Below the pieces are notes generated by a model. That model had not been told where the DNA came from. It ran no database searches and saw nothing but the letters and a program-made list of their open reading frames with translations. This document shows positions 1 through 9,790 of a stretch of DNA of 64,000 bases, one piece after another. The DNA is from Amblyomma americanum (taxonomy: Eukaryota > Arthropoda > Arachnida > Ixodida > Ixodidae), in the NCBI RefSeq assembly GCF_052857255.1, contig NC_135502.1, forward strand, positions 187,857,806-187,921,805, given 5' to 3'. The first letter of the stretch is position 1, and each line of letters opens with the position of its first letter. A program made the position numbers and the translations under genes.

Positions 1-349
1 TGCCAAACATTAGTGATGTTGTTGGCGTGCAGCACCTTGGTGTGCTGCCAAGATCTGCACTGCAGATGGCACGATACTGTGGAACATGCTACAAAAATCT
101 AGTGCTTTAAAAAAAGAGTGTGTACAGGTGTTTATTCAAAGTGCAGGTTGGTGGTCGTAGACTGAAGAACGTCACAACAGGCACACTCCCAGGAGTCACT
201 CAGGATCCCCAACTCACTTCATTGGCCTCTTCGTCCTGCCGCTTGAACTGCTGCCGGTTGTTCTCGTTGCAGTACTTCCCCGCCGAAAAAGGAGCCATCC
301 TGACCACTTACAGGGAGGAAAGAATGGGCGGATCATAGTAGGAAGACAC
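1..349 (-). other. 3' end region of gypsy A
   Basis: On the minus strand this lies just after the integrase and C-terminal region of gypsy A. An AATAAA signal is readable on the minus strand at about 131-136, followed by an A/T-rich run (110-118). It probably holds 3' untranslated or LTR sequence of the element. No second LTR is available for comparison in the window, so the exact element end is not defined. Confidence 0.4.
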
Positions 350-1576
350 TCAACATGTACAGTTTCGCGCCCCCGGCGACGGTGGTCCGGAGTTGGGGAG
401 TGTGGCTCGGCTATGTAATGCACTGGAGAAGTTTGTTGGGGAATGCGGTAAGGTCCGTGATAATGAGAAAGCAGTTGCATGGCGAAGCCTGGAGTGGAGG
501 AAGGCACCCAGAGCCAAACGAGCAGAAGGGTTGAAATGCGGGCCAGTTGGTTCATAGTAACTTGAAAGAAAAAAAAAAGCAGGGAGCAGGATATGATGTA
601 GGAGGGTCCGGGGGGTCCTGACAGCACTTCTGATGCCACTAAGAACGTGAAAGTTGCCGGCATTCTTCGGCATACATGTCAGCTGCGGAAAGGGGTTTGG
701 TCTCGGAAGGCAATAGGGAAGGATGGTGTTCATGGTGGATGTAGGCTCTTGACCATATATGAAATAGAATGGGGAGAATCCCATCTTCTGCATAGCCATA
801 TTAAACGTGTATGTGATGAAAGGGAATACTTGGTCCCAGTTGGAGTGGGCAGTATCAACGCATAGGGCGAGCATGTCACTGAGAGTGCAATTGAACCGCT
901 CAGTCATGTCGTAGGTTTGGGGGTGATATGCACTGGTAGAACGATAGACGTTTTGGCGTTGCTTTAGCAGCACCTCGACGGCATCCGAAAGAAAAACACG
1001 GCCACGGTCACTTAGCAGTTCTTTCGGAGCGCCGTGACGAAGAACAAGACTGTGTAGAATGAAGCGAGCGACATCATTTGCAATAGCAGATTTGAGAGCC
1101 GACGTTTCAACATAACGTGTTAAGTGGTCAATGGCCACGATGACCCAGCGATTGTTAGCCGAAGTAGTTGGAAGCGGGCCATAAAGATCAAAGCCGTCAC
1201 AGTCAAAGGGGCGGCCAGGGCAAGGTAACGGCTGTAACCGAGCGGCTTCATGGTGGGAAGGGCTCTTGAGACGTTGACAGGATTGACATGACCGGATGTA
1301 CTGATGTATGATGCGGTACATACCACGCCAGTAGTATCGCAGACGCAGGCGAGCATACGTTTTCAATACACCAGCATGGCCACATTTTGGATCTGCATGT
1401 AAAGAGGCACAGATGGCAGCACGGAGGTGACGAGGGTTTACCAACAGCCATTTCCACTCGTCGGAGAGGTAGTTGTGGCGGTATAAAACTCCATCACGAA
1501 CGGCAAAATGGTGGGCTTGGCGACAAAGGGTGTGGGACGAAGAATGCAGCGAGGGATCAGACAGGAAGATGAGCAA
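350..1576 (-). pseudogene. gypsy A integrase and C-terminal region
   Basis: A 408-codon minus-strand frame carries a Ty3/gypsy integrase, the enzyme that inserts retrotransposon cDNA. An HHCC zinc region is visible ([17 protein letters not shown], then CQSCQRLK). The catalytic core has aspartate in FDLYGPL, aspartate in [10 protein letters not shown] and glutamate in DMTERFN, so a D,D,E set is present. After about residue 290 the frame drifts into proline- and serine-rich sequence that does not resemble an integrase C-terminus, which suggests a frameshift. It continues upstream into RNase H and RT pieces on the same strand. Non-functional, since the rest of pol is broken. Confidence 0.85.
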
Positions 1577-2342
1577 TGATGTGATCCAAGGATCTTTCAG
1601 TTGTCGGAGAGCATATCAGGGACGTCGAACGATGAGAAATCGTAGGCACAGAGGAGGGCAGAGATTGAATTGCATGGGAGTGGTGAATGAGAAAGGGTGT
1701 CAGTGTCAGAATGCTTGCGTCCGAAGCGATGAATGATCTGGATATCAAACTCCTGGAGACTTAAAGCCCAGCGGGCGGTTTGGCCAGAGGGATCTTTGAG
1801 GGAGGACAGCCAGCAGAGGGCATGATGGTCAGTGACGACACAGAACGGCCAGCCGTAGCTGTAATGGGGGAATTTGGCAAGACATTCTTTTTCAGTGACA
1901 GAATAGTTCGATTACACCCTAGCGTCTGGCACAAGCGACAGTATATGCCGGATACCCACACTTTGACTGGGCAAGAACTGCGCCGAAGCCAACACTGCTC
2001 GTGTCAGTGTGAATTTCTGTCAGACAGGCAGGATCAAAATGGCGAAGGATTGGGGAGACGAGCAGGCAACGTAAAGTGTTGAATGCGGCATCGCAGGCTG
2101 GTGACCAAGACGAGAGGTTCGGGCTGCCGGCAAGACACTGTATTAAAGGGGCGATGATACAGGCGAAATTGCAGATGAAGCGGTGAAAATATGAGCACGA
2201 CCCTATAAAACTGCAAAGTTCTTTTAAGGTGGTCAGTTTGGGGAAATCAGTGACGATACGAAGTTTGGCCAGGACAGGAAGAACGCCATCCTTGGAGATG
2301 ACATGGCCTAATATTGTCAGCTTCGTAGCACTAAAATAATAT
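1577..2342 (-). pseudogene. gypsy A RT thumb and RNase H segment
   Basis: Translated on the minus strand this stretch reads [17 protein letters not shown] (thumb/connection), then [17 protein letters not shown] (RNase H start) and [19 protein letters not shown] (end of RNase H). Several in-frame stops break it, so no long ORF is reported. It joins the integrase segment at 1576. At its 5' side the coding sequence is cut by the TRIM insertion at 2343 and resumes at 3128. Confidence 0.75.
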
Positions 2343-2474
2343 TGTCACGAACTAGAAGACGGCAAAGTGGGCAGTGGTACGGCACGGAGCGCTCGCGCTA
2401 GGCCCACCACCATAAATCATTCCATCGCCATCTGTCATGTAGTTCTGTCTTCACCTGCTTGTCGTCACATAACA
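2343..2474 (+). repeat. TRIM left LTR
   Basis: 132-bp terminal repeat (TGTCACG...CATAACA), paired with 2995-3127 with only scattered differences. Confidence 0.85.
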
Positions 2475-2994
2475 TTTGGTGTGAGGTGCGGAGTTCATCC
2501 CCATCCTGGTCCTGGGCTTTCGGCATCCTGCTTGTGCCATGGTCGTCGGTCATGTGTTCCTGTCCGCATCGCCCGGCAGTGCCCCAGCCCACGAGCCCAG
2601 AACTGACCCCGCCGTTCACCCCAGCCCCATCCCTCGCCCCGACCAGACAACATGACGACGCCGCCGCAACTCGAACCTATGACCCCACCGACCCTAGATG
2701 GCACCAGCATATTCAAACACAGCCCCTGCCCATGCCGTTCGATGTGTTCATGGGCCTCGGCCACGAGGCATCGGTTCAAGGTCACTTAGCTATGGTCTGG
2801 AAGCTTCCTGGATCAGCACCCATCTGATCATCATCTGCTCATCTCTTTCATCGTGACGGCAAGCCCTGCATCTTCTCTTCTGTGTTCATCCCTCCATCCC
2901 TCCTGTCATGCCCATCGTCACGTCCTGCATTTCATCCTCACTGCTGTTCTTCTAGTTCGCACGATCGGGATGATCGCTCGGCAGCCCCGGGTAG

Positions 2995-3127
2995 TGTCAC
3001 GGACTAGAAGACGACAAAGTGGGCAGTGGTGCGGCACGGAGCGCTCGCGCTAGGCCCACTGCCATTAAATCATTCCATCGCCATCTATCATGTAGTCCTG
3101 TCTTCACCTGCTTGCCGTCACATAACA
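2995..3127 (+). repeat. TRIM right LTR
   Basis: 133-bp partner of 2343-2474, followed by the target duplication ATAT. Confidence 0.85.
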
Positions 3128-3576
3128 ATATTTTTTCAAGTTGAGTTGTAGCCCGGCTTCTGAAAAGCACGTGAGTACGCGCTGAAGGCGCTGCAGATGG
3201 GAAGTGTAATCTTGAAAAAAAGGCAGTGTCATCCAGGTAACACAGACAAGTTTCCCATTTGAGCTGGCTGAGAATATTATCCATCATTCTGTTGAATGTG
3301 GCTGAGGCATTGCACAGGCCGAATGGCATCACATTGAGTTCATACAAGCCGTCTGGGGTGACGAAGGCGGCTTTCGGCCGCCGATCAGCAGCAGCCATCG
3401 GGACTTGCCAGTAGCCAGAGCGTAAGTCAAGTCTAAGAATGAAAAATACTCTGCACCCTGCAAGCAATCCACTCCGTCGTCGAATCGGGGTAGAGGATAA
3501 ACATCCTTGCGGGTAATCTTGTTGAGATGGCAGTAGTCCTCACAGAACCTGATGGAGCCATCTTTTTTAGAACAAC
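3128..3576 (-). pseudogene. gypsy A reverse transcriptase palm segment
   Basis: Minus-strand reading gives LNKITRKDVYPLPRFDD, LDLRSGYWQV, MPFGLCNASATFNRMMD and LCYLDDTAFF. These are the conserved blocks of a Ty3/gypsy reverse transcriptase, including the YxDD active site as YLDD. A frameshift near 3440 splits it over two frames. It is cut at 2343-3127 by the TRIM and upstream by an RTE-like LINE; roughly 70 bp of RT between the two LINE flanks seems to be missing. Confidence 0.85.
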
Positions 3577-5248
3577 ATCATAATCATCATCAGCCTGACT
3601 ACGCCCACTGCGGGGCAAAGGCCTCTCCCATGTCTATCCAATTAACCCTGTCCTTTGCCAGCTGCATCGACCCTATGCCAGCAAACTTCTTAACCTCATC
3701 CGCCCACCTAACCTTCTGCCTCCCCTTACTATGCTTACCTTCTCTTGGAATCCTCTCCATTACCCTTAAAGGGGTCCCGAAACACGTTTTCAGTGCATTG
3801 TTTTGCCCGTTGGTTGCATAGGAGGAGTTATAGTGATGCTATTAGCATCGGTCGTACCATGTATACTTTTGTTTTTAATATTTTAATTAGCTCGCAAAAA
3901 CAAATTCATGGCGCTGACGGTGTCACTATACAGTGGCGGGTTTTTAGCATCGGATATGACATCACGGAGGGCAAGCTTTATGATTGGACAAAGAGTAAAT
4001 ATACTGCAAATTGTGTTAATAACTACAGATACGTTTTGTCAAGTTTTTGTGTTTTATATTACATTAACAAAACCAGCTTGTTTGCCCTAGATAAAAGCAC
4101 TGTAAAGCAAATAAAACAAAAATACACCACTAGAGGCTCTGGCTACTTTTTGCATCGACGGACTTTGCGCCTCTCTGTAAACATCCTACGACCTAGCACT
4201 AACACTTATGGGTACTCTCTATGTATCTGAGAGCGGCTTTGCAGAATTGATCCGATCGAGGCATTGCACTCTATAAGCGTTCGTTTCGGTCACAAGGAAT
4301 GATGCGTTCAGTTCACATTTAGCAGACAGTGCGCATCGTCAGCTTGTGGAGAATCACCGGGCGGCAGCGCCAGATGGCGCCACGTTGCCGTCAACAGCGC
4401 GCGCTCCTTGCTCGCCGTGACCAACCAGCGCACTAGGGGCGATGGTTGGCGGTAAGCAGTAGCGGTACGCACTATGCTAAATGTGCCTGATATCTTGCGC
4501 AGGCTGTCACACCGTCGCAGTGTCTCATGCTCGAGATGGGATCCATAAGTAAGGAAATGTCACTGATCAGAGTTCCCTTCTGCGCCGTCGTGGTGACGAT
4601 GAAGCATCGCTGGGTCAGCTGGGCGTTCACATGGTTGTTGTAACCATGCAAATGGCGCCGCCAGCCTTGGCATGGACGAGTTACAAAGAACAGGCGACCA
4701 TGTTGTGTAAACTTCTGCCACGTGCTAAGATAGGCTGTTTTGATTGGTTGCACAGTGTGTCGTCATTGGGAGAGTGAAATGGGAATAGGAAGCTGCATGA
4801 AAATTCTCGTGATTATTTTTGAGTCAGCATCTGTGCGACATAAAGAATCCATCTGAAGTGTAACCGGCATCCGTTCAAGCGGTGTTTCGCAGTCCCTTTA
4901 AGGGCCAGAGGTTATCTTGTCTTCGCATTACATGTCCTGCATTACAAGCCCATTTCTTCTTCTTGATTTCGACTAGGATGTCCCGCGTTTGTTCCCTCAC
5001 CCACTCACCGCTTCTGGTCTCTTAACGTTACACCTATCATTTTCCTTTGCATGGCTCGCTGCGTTGTCCTTAACTTAAGCTGAATCCTTTTTGTTAGCCT
5101 CCACATTTCTGCCCCGTAGGTGAGTACCGGTACGGTACAGCTGTTGTACACTTTTCTTTCGAGGGATATTGGTAAACTGCCATTCATGATCTTAGAAAGC
5201 CTGCCATATGCGCTCCACCCCATTCTTATCCTTCTAGTTATTTCCCGC
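3577..5248 (-). mobile_element. RTE-like LINE 3' part, inserted in gypsy A
   Basis: The minus strand reads from GRLSKIMNGSLPISLERKVY and VPVLTYGAEMWRLTKR (C-terminal RT region, 5005-5223) through LRDQKR and WVREQTRDILVEIK, then, beyond a later insertion (3770-4897), IPREGKHSKGRQKVRWADE. It ends with a CAT-rich tail at about 3585. This is the C-terminus and 3' end of an endonuclease-reverse-transcriptase LINE. Related ends lie at 56945-57290 and 58430-58690. Frames are broken, so it is a 5'-truncated dead copy. Both flanks are gypsy A RT. Confidence 0.8.
3770..4897. mobile_element. 1128-bp TTAA-flanked TIR element (MITE-like)
   Basis: The left end reads TTAA then AGGGGTCCCGAAACAC. The right end, reverse-complemented, reads TTAA then AGGGACTGCGAAACAC, so inverted termini are flanked by a TTAA duplication (3766-3769 and 4898-4901). 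Removing the element and one TTAA restores the host LINE exactly as it appears near 57131-57140 (ACCCTTAA, GGGCCAG versus GTGCCAG). No transposase is seen inside; the open frame 3745-4230 starts outside the element and looks fortuitous. TTAA targets are used by piggyBac and Kolobok transposases, so the mobilising enzyme is open. Confidence 0.85.
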
Positions 5249-6569
5249 GCTGAAGCATATCATCGACAGTGACACGGATGATGCGGGACTCAGTGGGCAA
5301 GACACGATACGGGTGCTGGCGCAAGGGGACGTGCGTACCTCTGTCAGTTTTTTGAGATATGGCCACTGCAGGGCCCAACGAAGGTTGGGAAAGGTTAAAA
5401 GACGTGCTGAAGCGTGGGAGAAGTGTCAAGATCTGGTCGTGTTAAGCAAGGTCGGCTGAGATGGCATGATGAAAGACAACGATGGGAAGCGGATCGGGCG
5501 TGGTAGCACAACAGGCCGGAGCAGCTACCTCGGGACAGGCACGGTGATCAGAGAACTTGTAAGCAAGAGAAGGGTCCAGCTTTTCAATACAGCCGAGGCA
5601 TTCACCTCGAAGGACAGACGACGGGTAAGCTAATGGGTTGGAGACATAGATGGCACTGTGACCATTGGAAATTGTGAGAACGGCAAAAGGAAGCATTAGA
5701 CGGTGATGGTGGGTGGCGGCTGCAGTGGGTGTAAAGAGAACAGGGCTGCTGAGGGCAGAGTCAGGTCGGAGCAGAACAAGGGTAGAAGAGAAGGGAGGTA
5801 TGTCGATGTCGACAGCAACAAGAAGCTTAGCGGAGCACACAGGTAGGTCGCACAACGAAACGTTATTCACGAAAGAAAGCGCAAGTTCAGCACGGGCACA
5901 ATCGCTGAATGGTAGTTCGAGAGGAAGTCACAGCCGAGGATAACATCGTGAGAGCACTCACGCAGCTCAATAAATTCAATGACATATGCTACTTCGTTGA
6001 TAGAAACGTGTACCGTGCCGGCTGCGATGGGGTGGATGCACTGCGAGCTAGTCGTACAGAGTGAAGAGTCAGGCAGTGGCGTTGTCACTTTGCGAATTTC
6101 GTGGAAAAGAGAGTCGCTAATCACTGACACGGCAGTGCCCGTGTCAACGAGCGCGAGAACAGAAACGTCTTCGACAAACGTGCGAATCATGTTAGCCAGA
6201 GGTAACGGAGGACTTAACGAGTTCACAAAAGACGCAGTTCTTGCCTCTGGGACTGTGACATTCAGTTTTCCTCTGGGAGGGGGTCCGGTCACCAGAGCAT
6301 TGGGGAAATTGAACGTCGGCGAGGGGAAGGCGAGTCGGATACTGCATAGAAGAGCCAGAAGTGACAATATAGGCAAGGGTGGCTCTGGATCGTATCTGCA
6401 CGGGCGCGTCATCCCCAGAACGAGGCAAACGTTGATGGCAAAGACGTGCGACATCCCACTCGGCAGTAAACCGGTATATTTCGTGTCTGGTTGTAGGAGG
6501 CGGGGAGGGCTAGAGAGCTGCCCACTGAGGACTCTTATTGGAAGCTCGAATTGGCTCGGTGACCTCTAG
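5249..6569 (-). pseudogene. gypsy A protease and start of RT
   Basis: Minus-strand frames carry VLALVDTGTAVSVIS, a retropepsin active site (DTG), then VILGCDFLSNY, the downstream conserved block. Further on there is a linker, and then VPLRQHPYRVLPTESRII and DDMLQRG, the start of a Ty3/gypsy RT. Three frames are needed to read it (breaks near 5868 and 5435). Upstream, at 6400-6569, TTRHEIYRFTAEW is the spacer between gag and protease. No gag is present here; the piece at 26575-27470 may be its missing 5' part. Confidence 0.8.
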
Positions 6570-7312
6570 TTTTATTTCTTGTGTTTTGCAACACTGTTGG
6601 TGCTGGAAAACTTATCCATATTGCAGGCTGTAAGAGCAGCACACGGCATTAATTAAGTGTCTGTACTCTTTAGCACAGCTGCTTAAACACAGATGCCCGC
6701 TAATCTCGTATTCCGCACGACCGACCGCAGTGGCCCGTACAAGTAAGCGAGCAGCCTTTCAACGGGAGAGTCCTTCTACAAAAGAATCTCTGCGGAGCTC
6801 CGCTAGTGCATTGAATCCATCGTGGGGATGTAATCTTCCCGGCGGTCTAACTCGCTGTGAGGACATTGCACTGAGAATACAAGTGGGCGCAGTGCTGCAT
6901 CCTGGATATCACAGGCCCCTCCAATGATATGTCCTTTATGCCCTGCTCCAACCAAGGAGGCAGTGCTTAGCCATTTTTTGACAGCTTGATCCGGTCTTAG
7001 TGCAACACGCGCCACTGACTTCGCAGACACAGCTACCACCCAAACCGCCAGTCAGATGCATGCATGTAAACACATGCGCCTCACATCGAGCCTTAATTCG
7101 GGCCGAAAGGTATAATTTGCGCAATGAACAAAAAGCAAGCCTCGAACAACGTGAATGATTGATTTTGGTATAGTGGCCCGGTTACAGTGCTCTGGAATCT
7201 TGGTTCTATTATAGAGCACTCTTGGTTCTAGAGCACACTTTTGGTCCACCATGTTTGTTTATATTTACCGGATTCTTGCTAGACTTGACTTGAATCCAAT
7301 ATTGCTTTTAAC
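6570..7312. other. unassigned stretch
   Basis: No recognisable gene, LTR partner or terminal repeat. Short open frames on both strands have no family signature. It lies between the truncated 5' edge of gypsy A and the SINE array. Confidence 0.4.
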
Positions 7313-7630
7313 CAGAAATAAATAATAATAATAATAATTGGTGTTTTGGGGAAAGGAAATGGCGCAGTATCTGTCTCATATATCATTGGACACCTGAACT
7401 GCACTGTAAGGAATAGGATGAAGGAGGGAGTGAAAGAAGAAAGGGAGAGAGGTGCGAATAATTTCGACCACCTGGGGATATTTAACATGCTCTGGCATTA
7501 AACAGCACACGGGCACCTTAGCGTTTTTCCTCCATAAAAACGCAGCCGCCGCGGTCGGGTTCGAACCTGGGAACTCCGGATCAGTAGTCGAGCGCCCTAC
7601 CACTGAGCCACCGTGGCCGGCGGCCCGGTC
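7313..7630 (-). repeat. tRNA-derived SINE copy 1
   Basis: On the minus strand a tRNA-like head carries an A box (TGGCTCAGTGGTAGG, near 7600) and a B box (GGTTCGAACCC, near 7558-7568). A tRNA-unrelated body follows, ending in an ATT-repeat tail at 7318-7338. The direct repeat CAGAAATAAAT flanks it at 7313 and 7631, consistent with a target duplication. It is first in a tandem run. Confidence 0.8.
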
Positions 7631-7969
7631 CAGAAATAAATGCCTTCTATGAATTCCGAAAATAATAATAATTGGTTTTGGGGGAAAGGAAATGGCGCTG
7701 TATCTGTCTCATATATCTTTGGACACCTGAACGTGCCCTAAGGGAAGGGATAAGGAGGGAGTGAAAGAAGAAAGAGGTGCCGTCGTGGAGGGCTCCCGAA
7801 TAATTTCGACCACCTGGGAATCTTTAAAGTGCTCTGACATCGCACAGCACACAAGCGCCTTAGCGTTTTTCCTCCATAAAAACGCAGCCGCCGCGGTCGG
7901 GTTCGAACCCGGGAACTCCAGATCAGTAGTCGAACGCCCTAACCACTGAGCCACCGTGGCCGGCGGGTC
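7631..7969 (-). repeat. tRNA-derived SINE copy 2 (tandem)
   Basis: Nearly identical to copy 1, including A and B boxes (about 7952 and 7903) and tail. The unit from CAGAAATAAATG at 7631 to the same word at 7970 is 339 bp long, so copies 2 and 3 look like a tandem duplication and not independent insertions. Confidence 0.8.
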
Positions 7970-8093
7970 CAGAAATAAATGCCTTCTATGAATTCCGAAA
8001 ATAATAATAATTGGTTTTGGGGGAAAGGAAATGGCGCTGTATCTGTCTCATATATCTTTGGACACCTGAACGTGCCCTAAGGGAAGGGATAAG
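7970..8093 (-). repeat. SINE copy 3, 3' part (split by gypsy B)
   Basis: The third tandem unit runs to GGGATAAG at 8093, where the gypsy B LTR starts. The rest of the SINE body resumes after the other LTR at 15878. ATAAG is present on both sides. Confidence 0.8.
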
Positions 8094-8263
8094 TGTGATG
8101 TCCGAGCCCCGCGCGTTGCGGGCGAGCGCCAGAGAACGAACAGCCAACACAGAGTCCGGTGAACGACTGACTTTATTCATGTTCGCGCGCTCCGCGAACT
8201 GTGCAGTTAAGCACAGCAATGGGGCGGTGCCGCCATCTGTTGGACTCTTGGCCAAATACGACA
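8094..8263 (-). repeat. gypsy B 3' LTR
   Basis: 170-bp LTR with TG...CA ends. It matches 15401-15877 throughout apart from the insertion in that copy; the shared parts look almost identical, which points to recent integration. Confidence 0.9.
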
Positions 8264-8277
8264 CCCCTCCCCACCCA
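8264..8277 (-). promoter_or_regulatory. gypsy B polypurine tract
   Basis: On the minus strand GGGTGGGGAGGGG lies directly before the 3' LTR, the usual position of the plus-strand DNA primer of LTR retrotransposons. Confidence 0.75.
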
Positions 8278-8303
8278 CACAAAGAAGGTAACGTGAACAG
8301 GCC

Positions 8304-9786
8304 TCACGGCGAATAGCGTACATTGGGCCGTCTTGCTCTTGAGCTTCTTCGCAACGGTGGTGTTTGCGGCTCACACTTGGGAAGCTCTGGATCAACCGGC
8401 ACACCCAGTGCTGAATTATCCCTTGGTGGAGCCTCGTGCTGTACAGATCCGTCCTCGCTGCCGGCATTCAGGTGTGATTGCATGGCAGAGGTCTGTTGGT
8501 CATTTGCACTCACATCACGTGTACCAACTTGATGTTTTGCTGCAGCCGGCGGAGACACTTCGGTTGCGGAGAAATCGTGTCGTAGATGTTCTTGATGTCG
8601 CCTCCAGGACCGACCATCAGGCAATGCGACATCGGCGATGTGGTCGCCCGATGTAGCAGTCACCATTGCAGGAAACCAGGGTGGACCATCTCGAAAGTTT
8701 CGTGCATATACAGAATCCCCTGGCTGCACAAGCGGCGTCCGATGGGCATGCTGCTCGTGCGCAACTTTCTGCTTTAGCTGCCTTGTAAGAACTGTGGACC
8801 TCATGTCAGGCCGCAGTAGGGTCAAAGCTGTCTTCAGCTTGCGCCCCATCATCAACTCAGCCGGGGAGCACCCAGTAGTCTCGTGCGGCGTTGACCTGTA
8901 GTTCAGCAGGACGCGGGCTAGCTGACAGTCGAAGCTTCCACCCACTGCTTTCTTCAGCTTTGCCTTGATAGTTTGCACTGCACGCTCCGCAGCACCATTT
9001 GATGCCGGGTGATACGGTGGCGTCAGCACATGCTTTATGCCATTGCGCTGAAGGAATTCCCTGAACGAGGCACTCACGAATGCTGGCCCATTATCCGACA
9101 CAATCACGTCTGGCAAACCATGGGCAGCAAACATAGTCCGTAGGCATGGAATCGTGGCATCTGCTGATGGTGTGGTCACAGGAACAACTTCTATCCATTT
9201 TGAAAAAGCATCCGTCACGATCAGCAAGTAGCGATTCTTGAGAGGTCCAGCAAAGTCGATGTGAATTCGGGACCACGGCTTCTCGGGATACGGCCATGGC
9301 GTCATAGCTACTGGCCGCGCAGTTCTCTGGTTCTCCTGACACACACGGCATCCACGCACCATATTCGTAATGTCTTCATCCAGGGTCGACCACCACACAT
9401 GGCTTCGAGCAACTGCCTTCATTTTTGAAATTCCAGGGTGGCCTTCATGGAGTAGACGCAGCACTTGAGGTTGCAGTGTACTAGGAATAACCACTCGCGA
9501 ACCCAGCAGGATGCAATTTTCTTGGACGCTCATTTGCGTTGTGCGATTGGCATATGGCTTTAGCACAGGATCCCGCAGCTCTGTTCCAGCCCACAGTGCC
9601 TCGCGAACCTTTGCTAACACAGGGTCTTTGGAAGTGGCTTCCGCCACAACAGACGCCACAAAAACCCTGGGGTAAACAGCCTCAAGCATGAATACTTCAG
9701 CTGGCCGCTCAACAGTGTGTTCCGAAGTAGGCAGCGGCAGCCGACTCAAGCAGTCAGCGCTGGCGATGCTGGCTCCGGGTCTGTAC
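8304..9786 (-). CDS. gypsy B pol C-terminal half: end of RNase H and integrase
   Basis: This minus-strand frame continues the Gag-Pol protein after the Kolobok-like insertion. Going back across 9787-12814 with a single TTAA gives YNYKL joined to KYRPGASIASADCLSRLPL, in frame. The integrase follows: zinc region (LLHEGHPG and CRVCQENQ), then a catalytic core with HIDFAGPL, VSDNGPAFV and NGAAERAVQ, so the D, D and E residues are present. The C-terminal tail ends RRSSRARRPNVRYSP. No internal stop or frameshift is seen. Upstream of 9786 the open frame runs into transposon sequence and is not gypsy. Only the insertion appears to have inactivated this copy. Confidence 0.9.
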
Positions 9787-9790
9787 TTAA

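Larger units (their letters stand above)
2343..3127 (+). mobile_element. 785-bp TRIM-like non-autonomous LTR element
   Basis: Two near-identical direct repeats of 132 and 133 bp, each starting TGTCACG and ending CATAACA, bound a 520-bp interior. The flanks are ATAT on both sides (2339-2342 and 3128-3131), a 4-bp target duplication. Just inside the left LTR is TTTGGTGTGAGG, which could be a primer-binding site and would put the element on the + strand. The interior has no recognisable gag or pol. It interrupts the RT of gypsy A between thumb and palm. Confidence 0.85.

Noticed and set aside
2459..2827. 122-codon frame inside the TRIM
   Set aside because: Begins in the LTR, is proline-rich and has no gag-like features; GC-rich sequence produces such frames by chance.
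7558..7611. tRNA gene-like A and B boxes
   Set aside because: They recur in repeats with a non-tRNA body and tail, so they are SINE heads and not functional tRNA genes.
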